A stretch of DNA of 64,000 nt from Dendrocalamus latiflorus (taxonomy: Eukaryota; Streptophyta; Magnoliopsida; Poales; Poaceae): the NCBI GenBank assembly GCA_017311315.1, contig CM029642.1, positions 12,660,596 through 12,724,595 of the forward strand, written 5' to 3'. Position 1 is the stretch's first letter. Each line of letters starts with the position of its first letter. The position numbers and the translations under genes are program-made. A model generated the notes under the pieces. That model made no database searches, was not told the DNA's origin, and saw nothing but the letters and a program-made list of their open reading frames with translations. Positions 53,248-64,000 of the stretch are shown one piece after another.

Positions 53248-56200
53248 GTGAACTACAAAACCAGTGGACGGCATTGGGTGCTTGATAGTGGGTGCACTCA
53301 ACACATGATCGGAGACCAGAAGATGTTCACCACATTCGAAAGTGGAAGCAATGAGAAAATCACATTGGGGACAATAGCAAAGGAAATGTACTTGGATTGG
53401 GTAAAATTGCTATTTCAAATGATCTTTCCATTTCTAATGTATCTCTAGTAGAAACATTAAATTTCAATTTGCTATCCGTTGCTCAATTATGTGATTTAGG
53501 CTTAACTTGCTCCTTTTCTAAATAAAATGTAACTATTTCAAAAGAAAATGGAAATGAACTTGTTCTCAAAGGTTTTAGATTTGGAAATCTTTATTTAGTA
53601 GATTTCTGTTCAAATGAATCTTGTTTGAAAACTTGTTTAATAGCAAAAACATCTTTGGGGTGGTTATGGCATAGAAGGCTAGGTCATGTGGGCATGGTTC
53701 AACTCAAAAAGCTTTTCAAACATGACTTAGTTGTTGGCTTGAGAGATGTGAAGTTTGAGAAAAAATAGACTTTGTAGTGCTTGCCAAGCTGGTAAGCAAG
53801 TTGCAAACTCTCATCCTTCCAAAAGTATCATGTCAACTTCTAGGCCATTGGAGCTCTTACACATGGATTTGTTTGGGCCAACAACCTATTAGAGCATCGG
53901 GGGAATAGTTATTGTTTAGTCATTGTAGATGATTACTTTAGATACACATGGGTATTCTTATTAAATGACAAAGGTGAAGCCTCCGGGGTTTTCAAAAGTT
54001 TTTCAAAAAGGGCCCAAAATGAAGTTGATTTTGAAATAAAGAAAATTAGAAGTGACAATGGTTCCGAGTTCAAAAACACTAAAATTGAAGATTTTCGTGA
54101 TGAACTTAGAATAAAGCATGAACTTTTCACAACCTACACTCTCGAGCAAAATGGAGTTGTAGAAAGGACAAATTGAACATTAATTGAAATGGCTATGACA
54201 ATGCTTGATGAATATAATACTTTCGATAAGTTTTAGGCGGAAGCTATTAATCAAAAATACTAAAATTGAAGATTTTTGTGATGAACATAGAATAAAGCAT
54301 GAACTTTTCACAACCTACACTCTCGAGCAAAATGGAGTTGTAGAAAGGACAAATTCAACATTAATTGAAATGGCTATGACAATGCTTGATGAATATAATA
54401 CTTTCGATAAGTTTTAGGCAGAAGCTATTAACACCGCTTGTCATGCCATAAATCGCTTTTATTTGCATCGTCTTTTGATAAAGACTTCCTATAAGCTTCT
54501 CATTGGAAGAAAACCGAACATATTCTACTTTAGAGTATTTGGCTGCAAATGCTATATCTTAAGAAAGGGTGTTCGGCTCTCAAAATTTCAAAGTCGATGT
54601 GATGAAGGATTTTTATTAGGCTATTCTTCAAATAATAAAGCATATAGAGTTTTTAATAAAAATTCAGGTTTGATAGAAGAATCTTGTGGTGTTCAATTTG
54701 ATGAAACTAATGGCTTTCAAAAAGAGCAAGAAAATTTGAATGATGTAGGAGATGAAGGATTACGCAAGGCCATAGAAAATATACAAATTGGAGATATCAA
54801 GCCAAAAGATGATCCAACATCACCAACTTCATCAAGACAAGTTGAACCACCCACTTCCTCCTCAACAATGATATACAAGTCATAGATGATGAAGCAAAAG
54901 ACCAACAACAATCAACTTTCAAGATCCACAACGTAATTGCTAAAGATCATCAAATAGATCAAATATTGGGTGACGTAAGTAAGGGTGTTCAAACTTGCTC
55001 TACAGTAGCTTCTTTTTGTGAATATTACTCTTTTGTGTCTTCTCTTGAACCAAAACGTGTAGATGAAGCTCTAGATGACCCGGACTAGATAAATGCCATG
55101 CATGAAGAATTGAACAACTTCGCTCAAAACGATGTTGGACATTGGTGGAAAGACCCAAGGAGCACAATGTAATTGGTACAAAATGGGTCTTCCGAAACAA
55201 ACAAGATGAGAATGGAGTTGTGGTAAGAAATAAAGCAAGGTTAGTCGCTCAAGGTTACACTCAAGTTGAAGGATTAGATTATGATGAAACTTTTGCACCC
55301 GTAGCTAGACTTGAGTCAATTAGAATATTGCTTGCTTTTGTATCTAGCTTTGATTTTAAACTATTTCAAATGGATGTTAAAAGTGCTTTTCTAAATGGAA
55401 CTATCTCCGAACTAGTTTATGTTCAACAACCTCTGGGGGTTCTAAGATTCAAAATATCCTAATCATGTTTATAAGCTCTCAAAGGCGCTATATAGTTTAA
55501 AACAAGCTCCTAGAGCATGGTATGAGCGCCTTCGAGATTTTCTTGTCTCAAAAGGTTTTAAAATTGAAAAAATTAGATAAAACCTTATTCACAAAAATCA
55601 TTGGTGATGATTTCTTTGTATGCCAAATTTATATTGATGACATTATGATGTCTAGGGAAATGATTTTTGCAAATAATTTGGTGAAATGATGTCTAGGGAA
55701 TTTGAGATGTCAATGTAGGCGAACTAAGCTATTTCCTTGGACTTCAAATTAAGCAACTTAAAGATGGAACATTCATAAGCCAAACAAAGTACGTCAAAGA
55801 TCTTTTCAAGAAGTTTGGCATGGAAGATGCAAAACCTATCAAAACACCTATGGCAACAAACGGACATCTACACCTTGATGACGGAGGTAAGTCGGTAGAT
55901 ACAAAACTTTATAGATCTATGATTGGTAGTTTGCTTTTATCTTACCGCATCTAGGCTCGATATCATGTTTAGTGTGTGCATGTGTGCTCGCTTTCAAGCT
56001 TCTCCAAAAGAGTGTCATTTAAAAACCATAAAGAGAATTTTAAGATATTTAAAACATTCCTATAACATAGGGCTTTGGTATCCTAAAGGTGCTAAATTTG
56101 AATTAATTGGATATTCGGACTCCGATTATGCGGGTTGTAAAGCGGATAGAAAAAGCACCTCGGGAAGTTGTCAATTTTTAGGAAGATCTTTAGTGTCTTG

Positions 56201-56579
56201 GTCTTTTAAGAAACAAAACTCCGTAGCACTATCAACCGCCGAAGCCGAATATGATTCCGTCGGAAGTTGTTGTGCTCAATTACTATGGATGAGGCAAACT
56301 TTGATGGATTATGGAATTAATTTTGATAAAGTGTCTCTTTTGTGTGACAATGATAATTCAGTCAAAATTTCCAATAATCCAGTCCAACAGTCAAGAACCA
56401 AACATATAGATATTCGCCACCATTTCTTGAGGGACCATGTAGGCAAAGGAGATATTTACATTAGCCACATCCGGACCGAAGACCAATTAGCGGATATCTT
56501 CACCAAACCCTTAGATGAAAGCCGCTTTTGCAAATTAAGGAATGAATTAAATGTTATAGATTATTCCAACATTGTATAA
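53248..56579 (+). pseudogene. Copia-2 pol relic
   Basis: Protease (HWVLDSGCTQHMIGD), integrase (WLWHRRLGHVGM), reverse transcriptase (GTKWVFRNKQDENGVVVRNK; YIDDIMM) and RNase H (GYSDSDYAGCKADRKSTSG; ALSTAEAEY) occur in order over 3.3 kb. Multiple stops and frameshifts separate them; the RNase H part is the longest open piece (55923-56579). The integrase core holds a 181-bp tandem duplication (about 54081-54440). Confidence 0.85.
54081..54440 (+). repeat. 181-bp tandem duplication within Copia-2 integrase
   Basis: Two near-identical copies begin AAAATTGAAGATTTT at 54081 and 54262. The shared end contains GATAAGTTTTAGGC, so the duplication happened after the TAG stop arose. Confidence 0.88.
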
Positions 56580-57478
56580 ATTTTACGGCTCATTTACTTT
56601 ATGCTCACTTGGTGTAGCTTGAGAGTTTTTGTGCAAAAGCTTTTATGCAAAGGAGTATTTGATTTTAATCAAATGCAAAAATTATTTAAAACTATTATTT
56701 TGATATATCTAATGCATAATGATCCTTAAATATTTCAGTTGAATGCAAAAACTAGGGATCATTTGCATCTAATCTCATTCCAATCCTTTCTCCTCAAGTT
56801 CCAGAATACCGCTGTTGTTTTTGCGGTACTTCCATGGGCAGAAACTACCGGCAGTGTCTACAGTACTTCCGCATCTGCCTTAAGGAGAGAGTAACTGCCT
56901 GGGGCCAAGGGCTTACCTGCGGGACCCCCTTCTTCCTCCGGTTATTCCGCGCTTGCCTCCGCCCGTGCCCGTACACACCTCCATCTCTCCTCTCCCTCCA
57001 CTCCAATAACCGCCACCTTGGATCTCCAAATCGTCAAGGATTTTTCGTTGTTTCTTGAGATTCTTCACTTCTCAAGGGTTCAACTCCACTGATCCTCAAG
57101 GTCATCCAGATCAAATCCCTTTCCTTGGTCTCTTTTTGAACCCTAGGTCAAATTTAGGTTTGAACAAAATGCGAATCTAGGGTAAATGAGTAGTTTTGGT
57201 GTCTAATGGTGTTTGCACACCCATTCCATGGATTCAATCCAAGAAAACACCAAAATCTTACACACATTGCATAGCCCTAGAATTGGTCGGGAAAGTGGAA
57301 CTACCACTCGAAAAGCACGGTACTACCGCAGTGCGGTACTACCGCAGTGCGGTACTACCGGCCCTTAAACGGCGGTACTTCTGATTTCTCTGTTAAAATA
57401 GCAACTTCACTCCATTCTTTTTCAATCTTAATTGACCTATTCTCTCTTGGCTCTAACACTATTCCTCTTTGCTCTTAG

Positions 57479-58311
57479 ATGCCTAGGACAACGAGTGCGG
57501 GCCGGAGACTATATTCTTCTTCTGCCACTTCCGGAGAATCGTCAAGTGCTCCAGCACTTCCTTCTACAGTCCTGACCACTTTAGAGGCTGCTCAGAAGGC
57601 AGCACAGGACAAGGGCAAGGGACCAGCTCCTAACTTAGATTTAGAGACAGAATCTGAGCAGCACAGAATTTGAGCAGCAGATCAGTTCTCCCATAAAGGG
57701 GTCAGAGGAGGACATAGCTGATAGGGAGGATCCTCAGATCGACCTGAGGAAGATCACAGCTGACGAGTATGCCAGGCTGAGGCACAGAAATCAGTTCGAG
57801 CTCCCCTGCAACTCCATAAATCTAAAATTTCATACCAAGTTCCAGGAGCAGGTCTATGAGCAGCTGTATGGAAAGACCCGCCTTTTTGCTTATCACAAAT
57901 ATGTCGATTGGGATCATTTGGACTCAATTGACAAATATGATGGCACGTACATGCTATTTCAGAGAGCTGGGTTGCATCAATTAGTGGCACTCAAGTTAGA
58001 CTACAATGAGGATCTTATCAGGCAGTTTTATGCTACTGTTTACATCTCGCCGAATTTTCAAAATCTGACTTGAATGACGGTCTGCCAGAAGCTAGAGGCC
58101 AACAGACATGACTTTGAGCTAGCACTGAGGTCGGAATCTAGTGCTTATGAAAAGGTCTATGACAAGCCAGCTCTTGAGCTTTCAGACATCGAGGAGTATT
58201 ATGACTTCACCAAGAAGTTCATCCCAGGAAAGCTGGTAGGCCTCCTCCCCATCCCGAGCTTGGTCAACAGGATCATTAACCACACCATCTTCCCTAAGAG
58301 TGGGAACTTTG
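57479..58311 (+). pseudogene. Env-like ORF of Copia-2, interrupted
   Basis: After pol, a coding stretch begins MPRTTSAGRRLYSSSATSGE, shifts frame after a short duplication near 57660, and continues with ADEYARLRHRNQFELPCNSI and FHTKFQEQVYEQLYGKTRLF. It stops at a TGA (about 58071) where related proteins usually have Trp, then continues as KLEANRHDFELALRSES and VGLLPIPSLVNRIINHTIF. Sireviruses of grasses often carry such an ORF3 called env-like; its function is unproven and I see no clear transmembrane segment. LTR C truncates it. Confidence 0.62.
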
Positions 58312-60750
58312 TGTCGGATCCTGGAGCAACAACTCCTGGATCCTCTGTGTAAATTGCACTAGTCCAGGATCAGCTAGTGCACACAACGAACAACAAAGAT
58401 AAATATCAACCACAATGATATTTATTAACTAAATATAGGCATGATTGCCAGAGTTCACATCCACGGCACATAAGCCAAATTTAAACATAAGCAGCAGAAG
58501 AACAAAATACTGAAGCGGAAGAAGCCCAACATGCTTACCCACAGGCAAACGACAGTAAGACGCGGCCTACTCGTCCAAGACTTCACTGTAGTCGAAGTCA
58601 TCTTCCTCTGTGTGGAGATAGCAAGGTGAGTACAAACTTGTACTCCGCAAATCACACAGAGAAATGCATCATAATGATAAAGGCATCAATGGAAGGCTTA
58701 TATGGTTAGTTTGCATAAAACAATATTTAGAGAAATACAATAAATAGATTGAAAATGCTGAATTTAATATAGTAAGTAAAAACAATACTTGTATTGAAAA
58801 TAATACCGTCAATGCAGGTTCCGACCAAACACCAACCTATCCACGGGCATCCCACCCGGATCATCTTTTCCAAAAGAACACGTATGGATTCCATCCATCC
58901 ATATTCTTCCACTGCGCAACTCTAATGGATTCCATCCATCCACCAGGTTTCAATCTCTCACGGACTCCATCCATCTGCAAGGTTTTCATCTCTCGTGGAT
59001 TCCATCCATCCACAAGGTTTTCAAAAACCATTTTTGAAAAACAAAGTCTAATCCATGAAAAACTTTTACTCAGCATGCCCATTACCGTGGGCACGGCTAT
59101 CCAGGATAGATTATACACTCTGCAGAGGTTGTATAGCTTTACCCACAAGACACGATCATCCCTTTTTGCCACTGGATTACACACTTCCTTAGGTGTGTGG
59201 CGAGAAGATCATGACAAGGTCTTTACAATGCAAAGCTTTCAACCTGGCCAAGCCAATTCTAAGGTTTTACCCCAGTAAGGAATCCACCAGACCCGGACCC
59301 CCTCTTGAGCCGAGTGATACTTCACATGGCACTGACCACGCTCACTTCAACCTACAACTTAACTCAGGTTGGGACTCCACAAATTATTCAGCCAGGGCTG
59401 TCCCATACCAGCCTTATAGTAGTACGTTAGGGCTTTGCAACAGTAGCCCATAGATCGGTCCTTAATTGACTTAGGCCCAACCACATACCCTTGTGCCCGA
59501 CAATCAACCCTGAGTCTCCGAACAACAGGGCATGCCTGCACCCACCACCTAACCATTAGCCTAAGTCTAAATCAGGTTTCATATTTTATTTCAAAAATAT
59601 TTCATAATCCTTCTTGACTCACCAAAGTCAAGATTACCTTTCAAAAGCTTATCATTTTATGTGAAAAGGTATCCCAAAATCAAGATTATATCTAAGCAGG
59701 TCTAAGCATTTGATATAAAACTCTCTAGCCAATACTAGTATACTAACTAGAGTTTTATTTTAGGGTGACAAGGTATCGGGGAATTCAATATCAATGGAGG
59801 ATTTAACAAGTAGGCAATAACTAAATTTAAAACTGAATTGAAATGCGTTGATTAAAAATATGCATGCAGAATAATTCAAAACAACATAATTTTAAATTAA
59901 AATTAGGGATCAACATGATCAAGGAGTGTGACTTGCCTTGCTCTTCAGATGGGTGCAAATTTTGGTCGAAGAATTCTCCCGAATCGTCGAAGTCTACACG
60001 TGAAAATAACCCACCAAACTCAAATAAATTAAAAATAAATTCAAATCAACTTCAAATATTTAAATTGAGGCTATAAATGGATAGAGGGGAATTTTTGATG
60101 AATTTAGATATTTGAATGGGCTTAATCGGAGTTAGGACGAAGGAGAACAGGCTCTCGAAAGTTTAAAATCAGAGAAAATGAATAAACTGGATTTTTGGAA
60201 TTATTTTTCTAAAGGAAAATGGGAATTATGACGTCAGCAGGGAATTTATTTTCGGCTGAATTATTTTTCTACGGGAAAATGGAATTATGGCACCATCATG
60301 ACGTCAGCCCTAGGGTGATCACACTGACAGGTGGGCCCTGGTCCGTGGACTGGGTCCACGGGTGAGGGTGATGGCCAAGGTGGCACGAGGCTGAGGTGGC
60401 GCTGACGGGGGAGGTGGCGCCAAGATGGCACTGACGTGGCGCCACATGGTTGCCACAGATGGCAGCGCCGGCCGGAGGCAGCGCTCGGGCATGACGGCGA
60501 TGGCGTTCCGACGACCGGTGGCCGGCAGCGATAGGAGGCGGAGAGGAGGAGGAGAGGAGTCTGATTCTACCTTGCGCGGGGCTCGGCGAGCACGGGAGGC
60601 GGCCGACGACGAGGGGAAAGCAGCGGAGCTGCTCGGGTCCGGGCGGTGGCGGTGCTCCAGTGGTGGAGGAGCTCGACCGAGGGGTGGAGAGGCTTCGCAC
60701 GGGAACGTGGAGGCCAAATGAGGTGACGGCGAAGCTCGAGAGTGGTCGAG
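58312..60750 (-). repeat. LTR C: minus-orientation relative of LTRs A and B, interrupted by B
   Basis: Read on the minus strand, the LTR ends at 58312 (TGTCGGATCC on the plus strand). It aligns with the LTR A/B end through GCACTAGTCCAGGATC and the AATTTAG...CGGAGTTAGGACGAAGGAGAAC block near 60130. Its 5' part should continue to the right of LTR B, outside the window. 60300-60750 is GC-rich and not coding as far as I can tell. The hairpin lies at 58628-58645. Confidence 0.72.
58628..58645. promoter_or_regulatory. LTR C hairpin, stem GAGTAC/GTACTC
   Basis: GAGTAC, loop AAACTT, GTACTC, about 316 bases from the LTR end, in the position equivalent to those of LTRs A and B. Confidence 0.6.
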
Positions 60751-61432
60751 TGTAACATCCTGATTTTCAGAGCCTTTTTTTTGAAGTTTTTAAAATAAAA
60801 TTCACCATTTGAATTTTTCTGGAATTAATTAAAGCTTAATTGGAATTTTATTAAATTGAAAGGGTTTAATATGAATAATATAAACATAAACATTTGCCAA
60901 AGTTATTTTATTTGAGTTCCTTGTGTCTCAAGGAATTTATTGGAATTTTCCTGGATTTTTCTGGATTTATTTGCTATTTTCTAGAGCTCAAAGTAATTTA
61001 TTTGAATTTCTGAAAAAAGAAAAACCCCAGAAAATCCCAACCGGCCAGTGGGCCGAAACCCACCAGCCGACCCAACCCGCTCAGCCCAGCCAGCCCGCAG
61101 CCAGCGCGCTCCCGCCCCGTGCCACGCGTCGCCAATCGGTGCCGCGCCCGCGCCCGCCTTCCTCCGCTCGATGCGCGCCACGCGTCGCCCATCCCGGCCG
61201 CCCGCTCGCGCCCGCGCGCTATCCGTGCCGCCCGCTCGCCCGATGCCCGACAGCTGTCGGCCATCGGTGGCCTTTCCGCGCCCGCACGCGATCCCGGCCG
61301 CCTGCTCACCCGCGCCACCGACAGGTGGGGCCCACCTGTCAGGTCGTCCCCGACCCGGACTCGTCTTCCCCGTCTCCGAGCCGGACTCTCGCCGACGCCG
61401 CCGTCCCCGTCGCGGACACCTCGGGGTCCGTG

Positions 61433-61439
61433 TATAAAA
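61433..61439 (+). promoter_or_regulatory. TATA box of LTR B
   Basis: TATAAAA in a GC-rich setting (GTGTATAAAAGCCGGC). It is the likely core promoter of the element starting here. Confidence 0.6.
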
Positions 61440-63600
61440 GCCGGCCGCCCCCTCGGCTTCTCCCCCGTCCCGAGCCGCCGCCTCCGCCGCCGCTCTCGTC
61501 GTCTCTCTCCGCCGGAGCGCCGCTGCCGCCGTCTCTGCCACCGCCGGTGAGCCGTCCCCGCCGCCAAACCTCGCCGCCGGTCAGACCTCGCCGCCTGTGC
61601 GCTCGCCGTTCGTCGCCGCCGGTGAGTTCCGCCGCCGCCTCGGTCGCCGCCGACCGGCCAGTCGCCGCCGTCACCCCTCCCGCCGGCCAGACCCCGCCGC
61701 CCGTGCCCCGCGCCGCCAGCGGACGCGCCCGCGCCTCGGCCGCTCCGTCCGTGACGCCTCGGGACGCGTGCCGCCACGCGTCAGCCATCGGCCGACTCCC
61801 GCCTCCCGCGCCGCCTCATCCCCGCCGCCCATCCAGATCTGAGCCAAAGGCCCAGATCACGCCGCGTGGACGCCCTCGAGCCGTCCGATCGACCGCCGCC
61901 CGCGCCCCGCAACCCCTCGCCTTCCCGTAGACCCGGTCTACCGTGCGCCGACTCGCTGCCAGCCGGGTCCCACCCGTCAGCCGTGCACCCGTGAGCCAGC
62001 CGCCGAGTCAGCAGCCCCGTCAGCTGCCACGCAAGCGCCACGTCAGCCCAGCCGCTTGCGCCAGCAGCCCAGTCAGCCGTACTGTTCCGTGAGCCGAGCC
62101 CACCGTAGACCCAGCTCCCCGTGCACCCGGTCCACAGCACAGTGCAATTTCCGATTTTCCCCGATTTTCTTTAGATCCAATTTTCCAGAGGCCCGTTCTC
62201 CCTCGTCCTAGCTCCGATTGACCCGATTCTTTTTCCTAAATTCATCTAAAATTGAGCTCTTCCTTTTGGTCCAGGTTTGGAAGTTTTTGGAGTTCATTTG
62301 AATTTTATTTGAATTTATTTTGTCTCTTTGTGTCGTTTTCTCTCTCGTTAGATCACGCGTTCGAGGGAGCCGCCGTTGGATTTGAAGATCAAGAGTTGTC
62401 AACTGAGCAAGGCCAAGGCAAGTCGTGCCCTTTGATCATGTTGAACCCAGTTTGCAATCTATTATTTAAATATTTTGTTTTTAAATTATCTTGCATCGCT
62501 ATTTTTTATTCAAACCCTTGTATTGGTAGTTATCGTCCCAATTGGTTATTTTCCCTCCTTGATATTTTGGAATACCTTGATGCCATTGTCACCTTAGGTT
62601 GGGAATTTAATTAGTGATGCTATGTTATTTGTCACATTGGGTTGGTACGATTAGAATGCTTAGCCTTGCTTATTTTGCGAAAGGGTTCATCATCGCATGT
62701 GGTTAATTAATCTTGACTTAATGATATACTTGAATGTGGTGGTTAACCACGGTGATAAAACTTGTTGCCATGGCATGGGTAGTGTCATTGGTGTTGATTA
62801 TACAAAATTGGTTTTCACTTGGGCGATTGATCGTGCAGTAAAGGGGGTGCGAGAGGCACATGGGATGTGGATGATTCGCCTGAGTGCAATTAAGGACTTA
62901 ACTTTGTGCGCCATTGATCTGAGTCTTACCGTACTACCACATGTCTAGTATGGGATAGACCTAGCTGATTAACTTGCAAAGGTTTAGTTCAGATATCATC
63001 ATTGGTAAGTGAGTACCAGGGGTACTGGTTTGCTCACAGTGAGGAACAGGGTTACTGTCCTCATACGGCGCAAGAGGGGGCTTCTGACTGTGGTGGTTAA
63101 CCCTTCAGCAGTGAAACCTTAGCGGGTGATGTCTAACTAGATTGGAGTGAGGTAAAGGCTTTGTGATAATTTATCTGGGTCTCATGCCTAAGGAAGCATG
63201 ATGGCTATTAAGATGATTTATCTCTTGTGGGTAACGTTGTGCAACCTCTGCAGAGTGTAAAACTATTCGAATAGCCGTGTCCTCGGTCATGGACAATGCT
63301 CGGTGATTTCACACGAGGTATAGTAATTTCTAAAAAGTTTTGGACAGTGGATGGTTAATTCACTGTTGGTTTATCCTGTTGGTTGGGAGATCCATAAGTG
63401 GTTGGTTTAGCTTATGGATGGGAGATTCATAAGTGGTTACTTCAATTCCTTTGATTATTGTTTATTATTGTTTTACTTCAAATTGCGCCTTCAATCTATT
63501 TAGTATATTTTCAAATGCTGTTTTATGCAAATTAACCTTTCAGCCTTCCATTGGTAAGCCTTGCATACTATATTGCATCATTTGTTACAAACGGCTTGCT

Positions 63601-63616
63601 GAGTACCAATGTACTC
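63601..63616. promoter_or_regulatory. LTR B hairpin, stem GAGTAC/GTACTC
   Basis: GAGTAC, loop CAAT, GTACTC, in TTGCTGAG...CTCACGGCTT, about 373 bases before the LTR end. Confidence 0.6.
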
Positions 63617-63993
63617 ACGGCTTTATGCCCATGTTGCTCAGTTGAGGAGGAGGGACCAGATCAGCAGGAGTTGCTAGAAGGAGGCTACTACGAGGACTTC
63701 ACGGATTAGGACTTCGTTCTCCACTCGATAGCCTGTGGGCGTGTCGATTGGCTGCTGCGCTTTCTTTTGGATTTCCGCTGCTAGTTTTTGTTAAGCCCTT
63801 CGGGCTAATTTATTGTAAGCTTGACCATAAGGTCGCACTCTGATGATTACTAATAATATTTGAGTCTTTTCTTAGTAAATCGTGATATGTTCGATATTTC
63901 ATCTTTGTTTATACTGTGTGCACTAGCGTGATCCTGGACTAGTGCGGAATACACAGGAGAGTCCGGATTTGCATATTCGGGTCTCTACAGAGA

Positions 63994-64000
63994 TGGTATC
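63994..64000 (+). promoter_or_regulatory. Start of primer binding site (tRNA-iMet type), cut by window edge
   Basis: TGGTATC begins 4 bases after the LTR end and fits the start of TGGTATCAGAGC, the plant initiator-tRNA-Met primer site. Confidence 0.7.

Larger units (their letters stand above)
49788..58311 (+). mobile_element. Copia-2: degenerate Sirevirus with env-like ORF, 3' LTR not in view
   Basis: The 5' LTR (49788-51251) starts TGAAAGCATCTAGG exactly where homology of CACTA-3 to CACTA-1 stops. It ends CCTACA, followed by TGGTACCAGAGCT at 51254, an initiator-tRNA-Met-type primer binding site with one change. Gag, pol and an extra downstream ORF follow, all with stops and frameshifts. The large LTR, the zinc knuckle spacing, WVLDSGCTQHM and the post-pol ORF are features of the Sirevirus lineage. 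LTR C interrupts the element at 58312. Confidence 0.85.
60751..63989 (+). repeat. LTR B: 5' LTR of a gypsy-type element that continues to the right
   Basis: It starts TGTAACATCCTG and ends GGGTCTCTACA like LTR A. The first bases of a primer binding site follow at 63994, so it is a 5' LTR. The left target sequence is TCGAG (60746-60750). A TATAAAA box lies at 61433-61439 within a CpG-rich block (61040-62150). The ORFs in that block are GC-rich noise. Confidence 0.85.

Noticed and set aside
45580..60750. LTRs A and B as the two LTRs of one 21-kb element
   Set aside because: LTR A has its own matching ATTTC target repeats on both sides and B is followed by a primer binding site, so A is a solo LTR and B is a 5' LTR of another copy.
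60923..61930. 335-residue Pro/Arg/Ala-rich ORF in LTR B
   Set aside because: All frames are open in this CpG-rich block; composition alone explains it.

Overview
This window is nuclear DNA from a grass (Poaceae) and is made mostly of nested transposable elements. The evidence for a grass is several En/Spm (CACTA) elements with the TNP2/TNPA gene pair, Sirevirus-type and other Copia elements, very long gypsy-like LTRs that start TGTAACATCC or TGTAACGCCC, MITEs, GC-rich exons beside AT-rich introns, and fragments of host families expanded in grasses (von Willebrand A proteins, DUF594). I cannot name the species.

Layout, left to right. 1-5629 is most of a CACTA element (CACTA-1, minus orientation) with a fully open TNP2 frame that runs off the left edge, three arrays of palindromic subterminal repeats, a long foldback and an unknown 184-aa ORF on the opposite strand. 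It lies against a decayed CACTA end (to 5942), the last bases of a gypsy-type internal region, and a giant LTR (6090-14870) that holds two solo LTRs (7309-7928 and 8655-12490). 14871-26528 is the only host-like island. It holds a DUF594 fragment, two tandem vWA genes on the minus strand (both with frameshifts), a third vWA relic, three MITEs, two pairs of direct repeats and a truncated Sirevirus-like Copia (about 23820-25942).

From 26529 rightward is a nested stack. The outermost element is CACTA-3 (left end at 26529, decayed TNP2 at 47451-49787). Inside it is solo LTR F (26726-46701, TSD TTAAG). Inside F are CACTA-2 (26729-36347, TSD TAT, with TNPA-like and TNP2-like genes), Copia-1 (37261-41493, TSD GTTTG, identical 152-bp LTRs, intact pol but no gag) and solo LTR A (42321-45578, TSD ATTTC). 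CACTA-3 is then cut inside its TNP2 by a degenerate Sirevirus, Copia-2 (49788-58311), with an env-like ORF. Copia-2 is cut by minus-strand LTR C (from 58312), and C is cut by LTR B (60751-63989). B is a 5' LTR because a primer binding site begins at 63994.

The points most worth following are: a small hairpin shared by five diverged LTRs, with a compensatory base-pair change in one; the young gag-less Copia-1; the extra ORF and the foldbacks upstream of TNP2 in the CACTA elements; and the broken vWA paralogs with altered MIDAS motifs.
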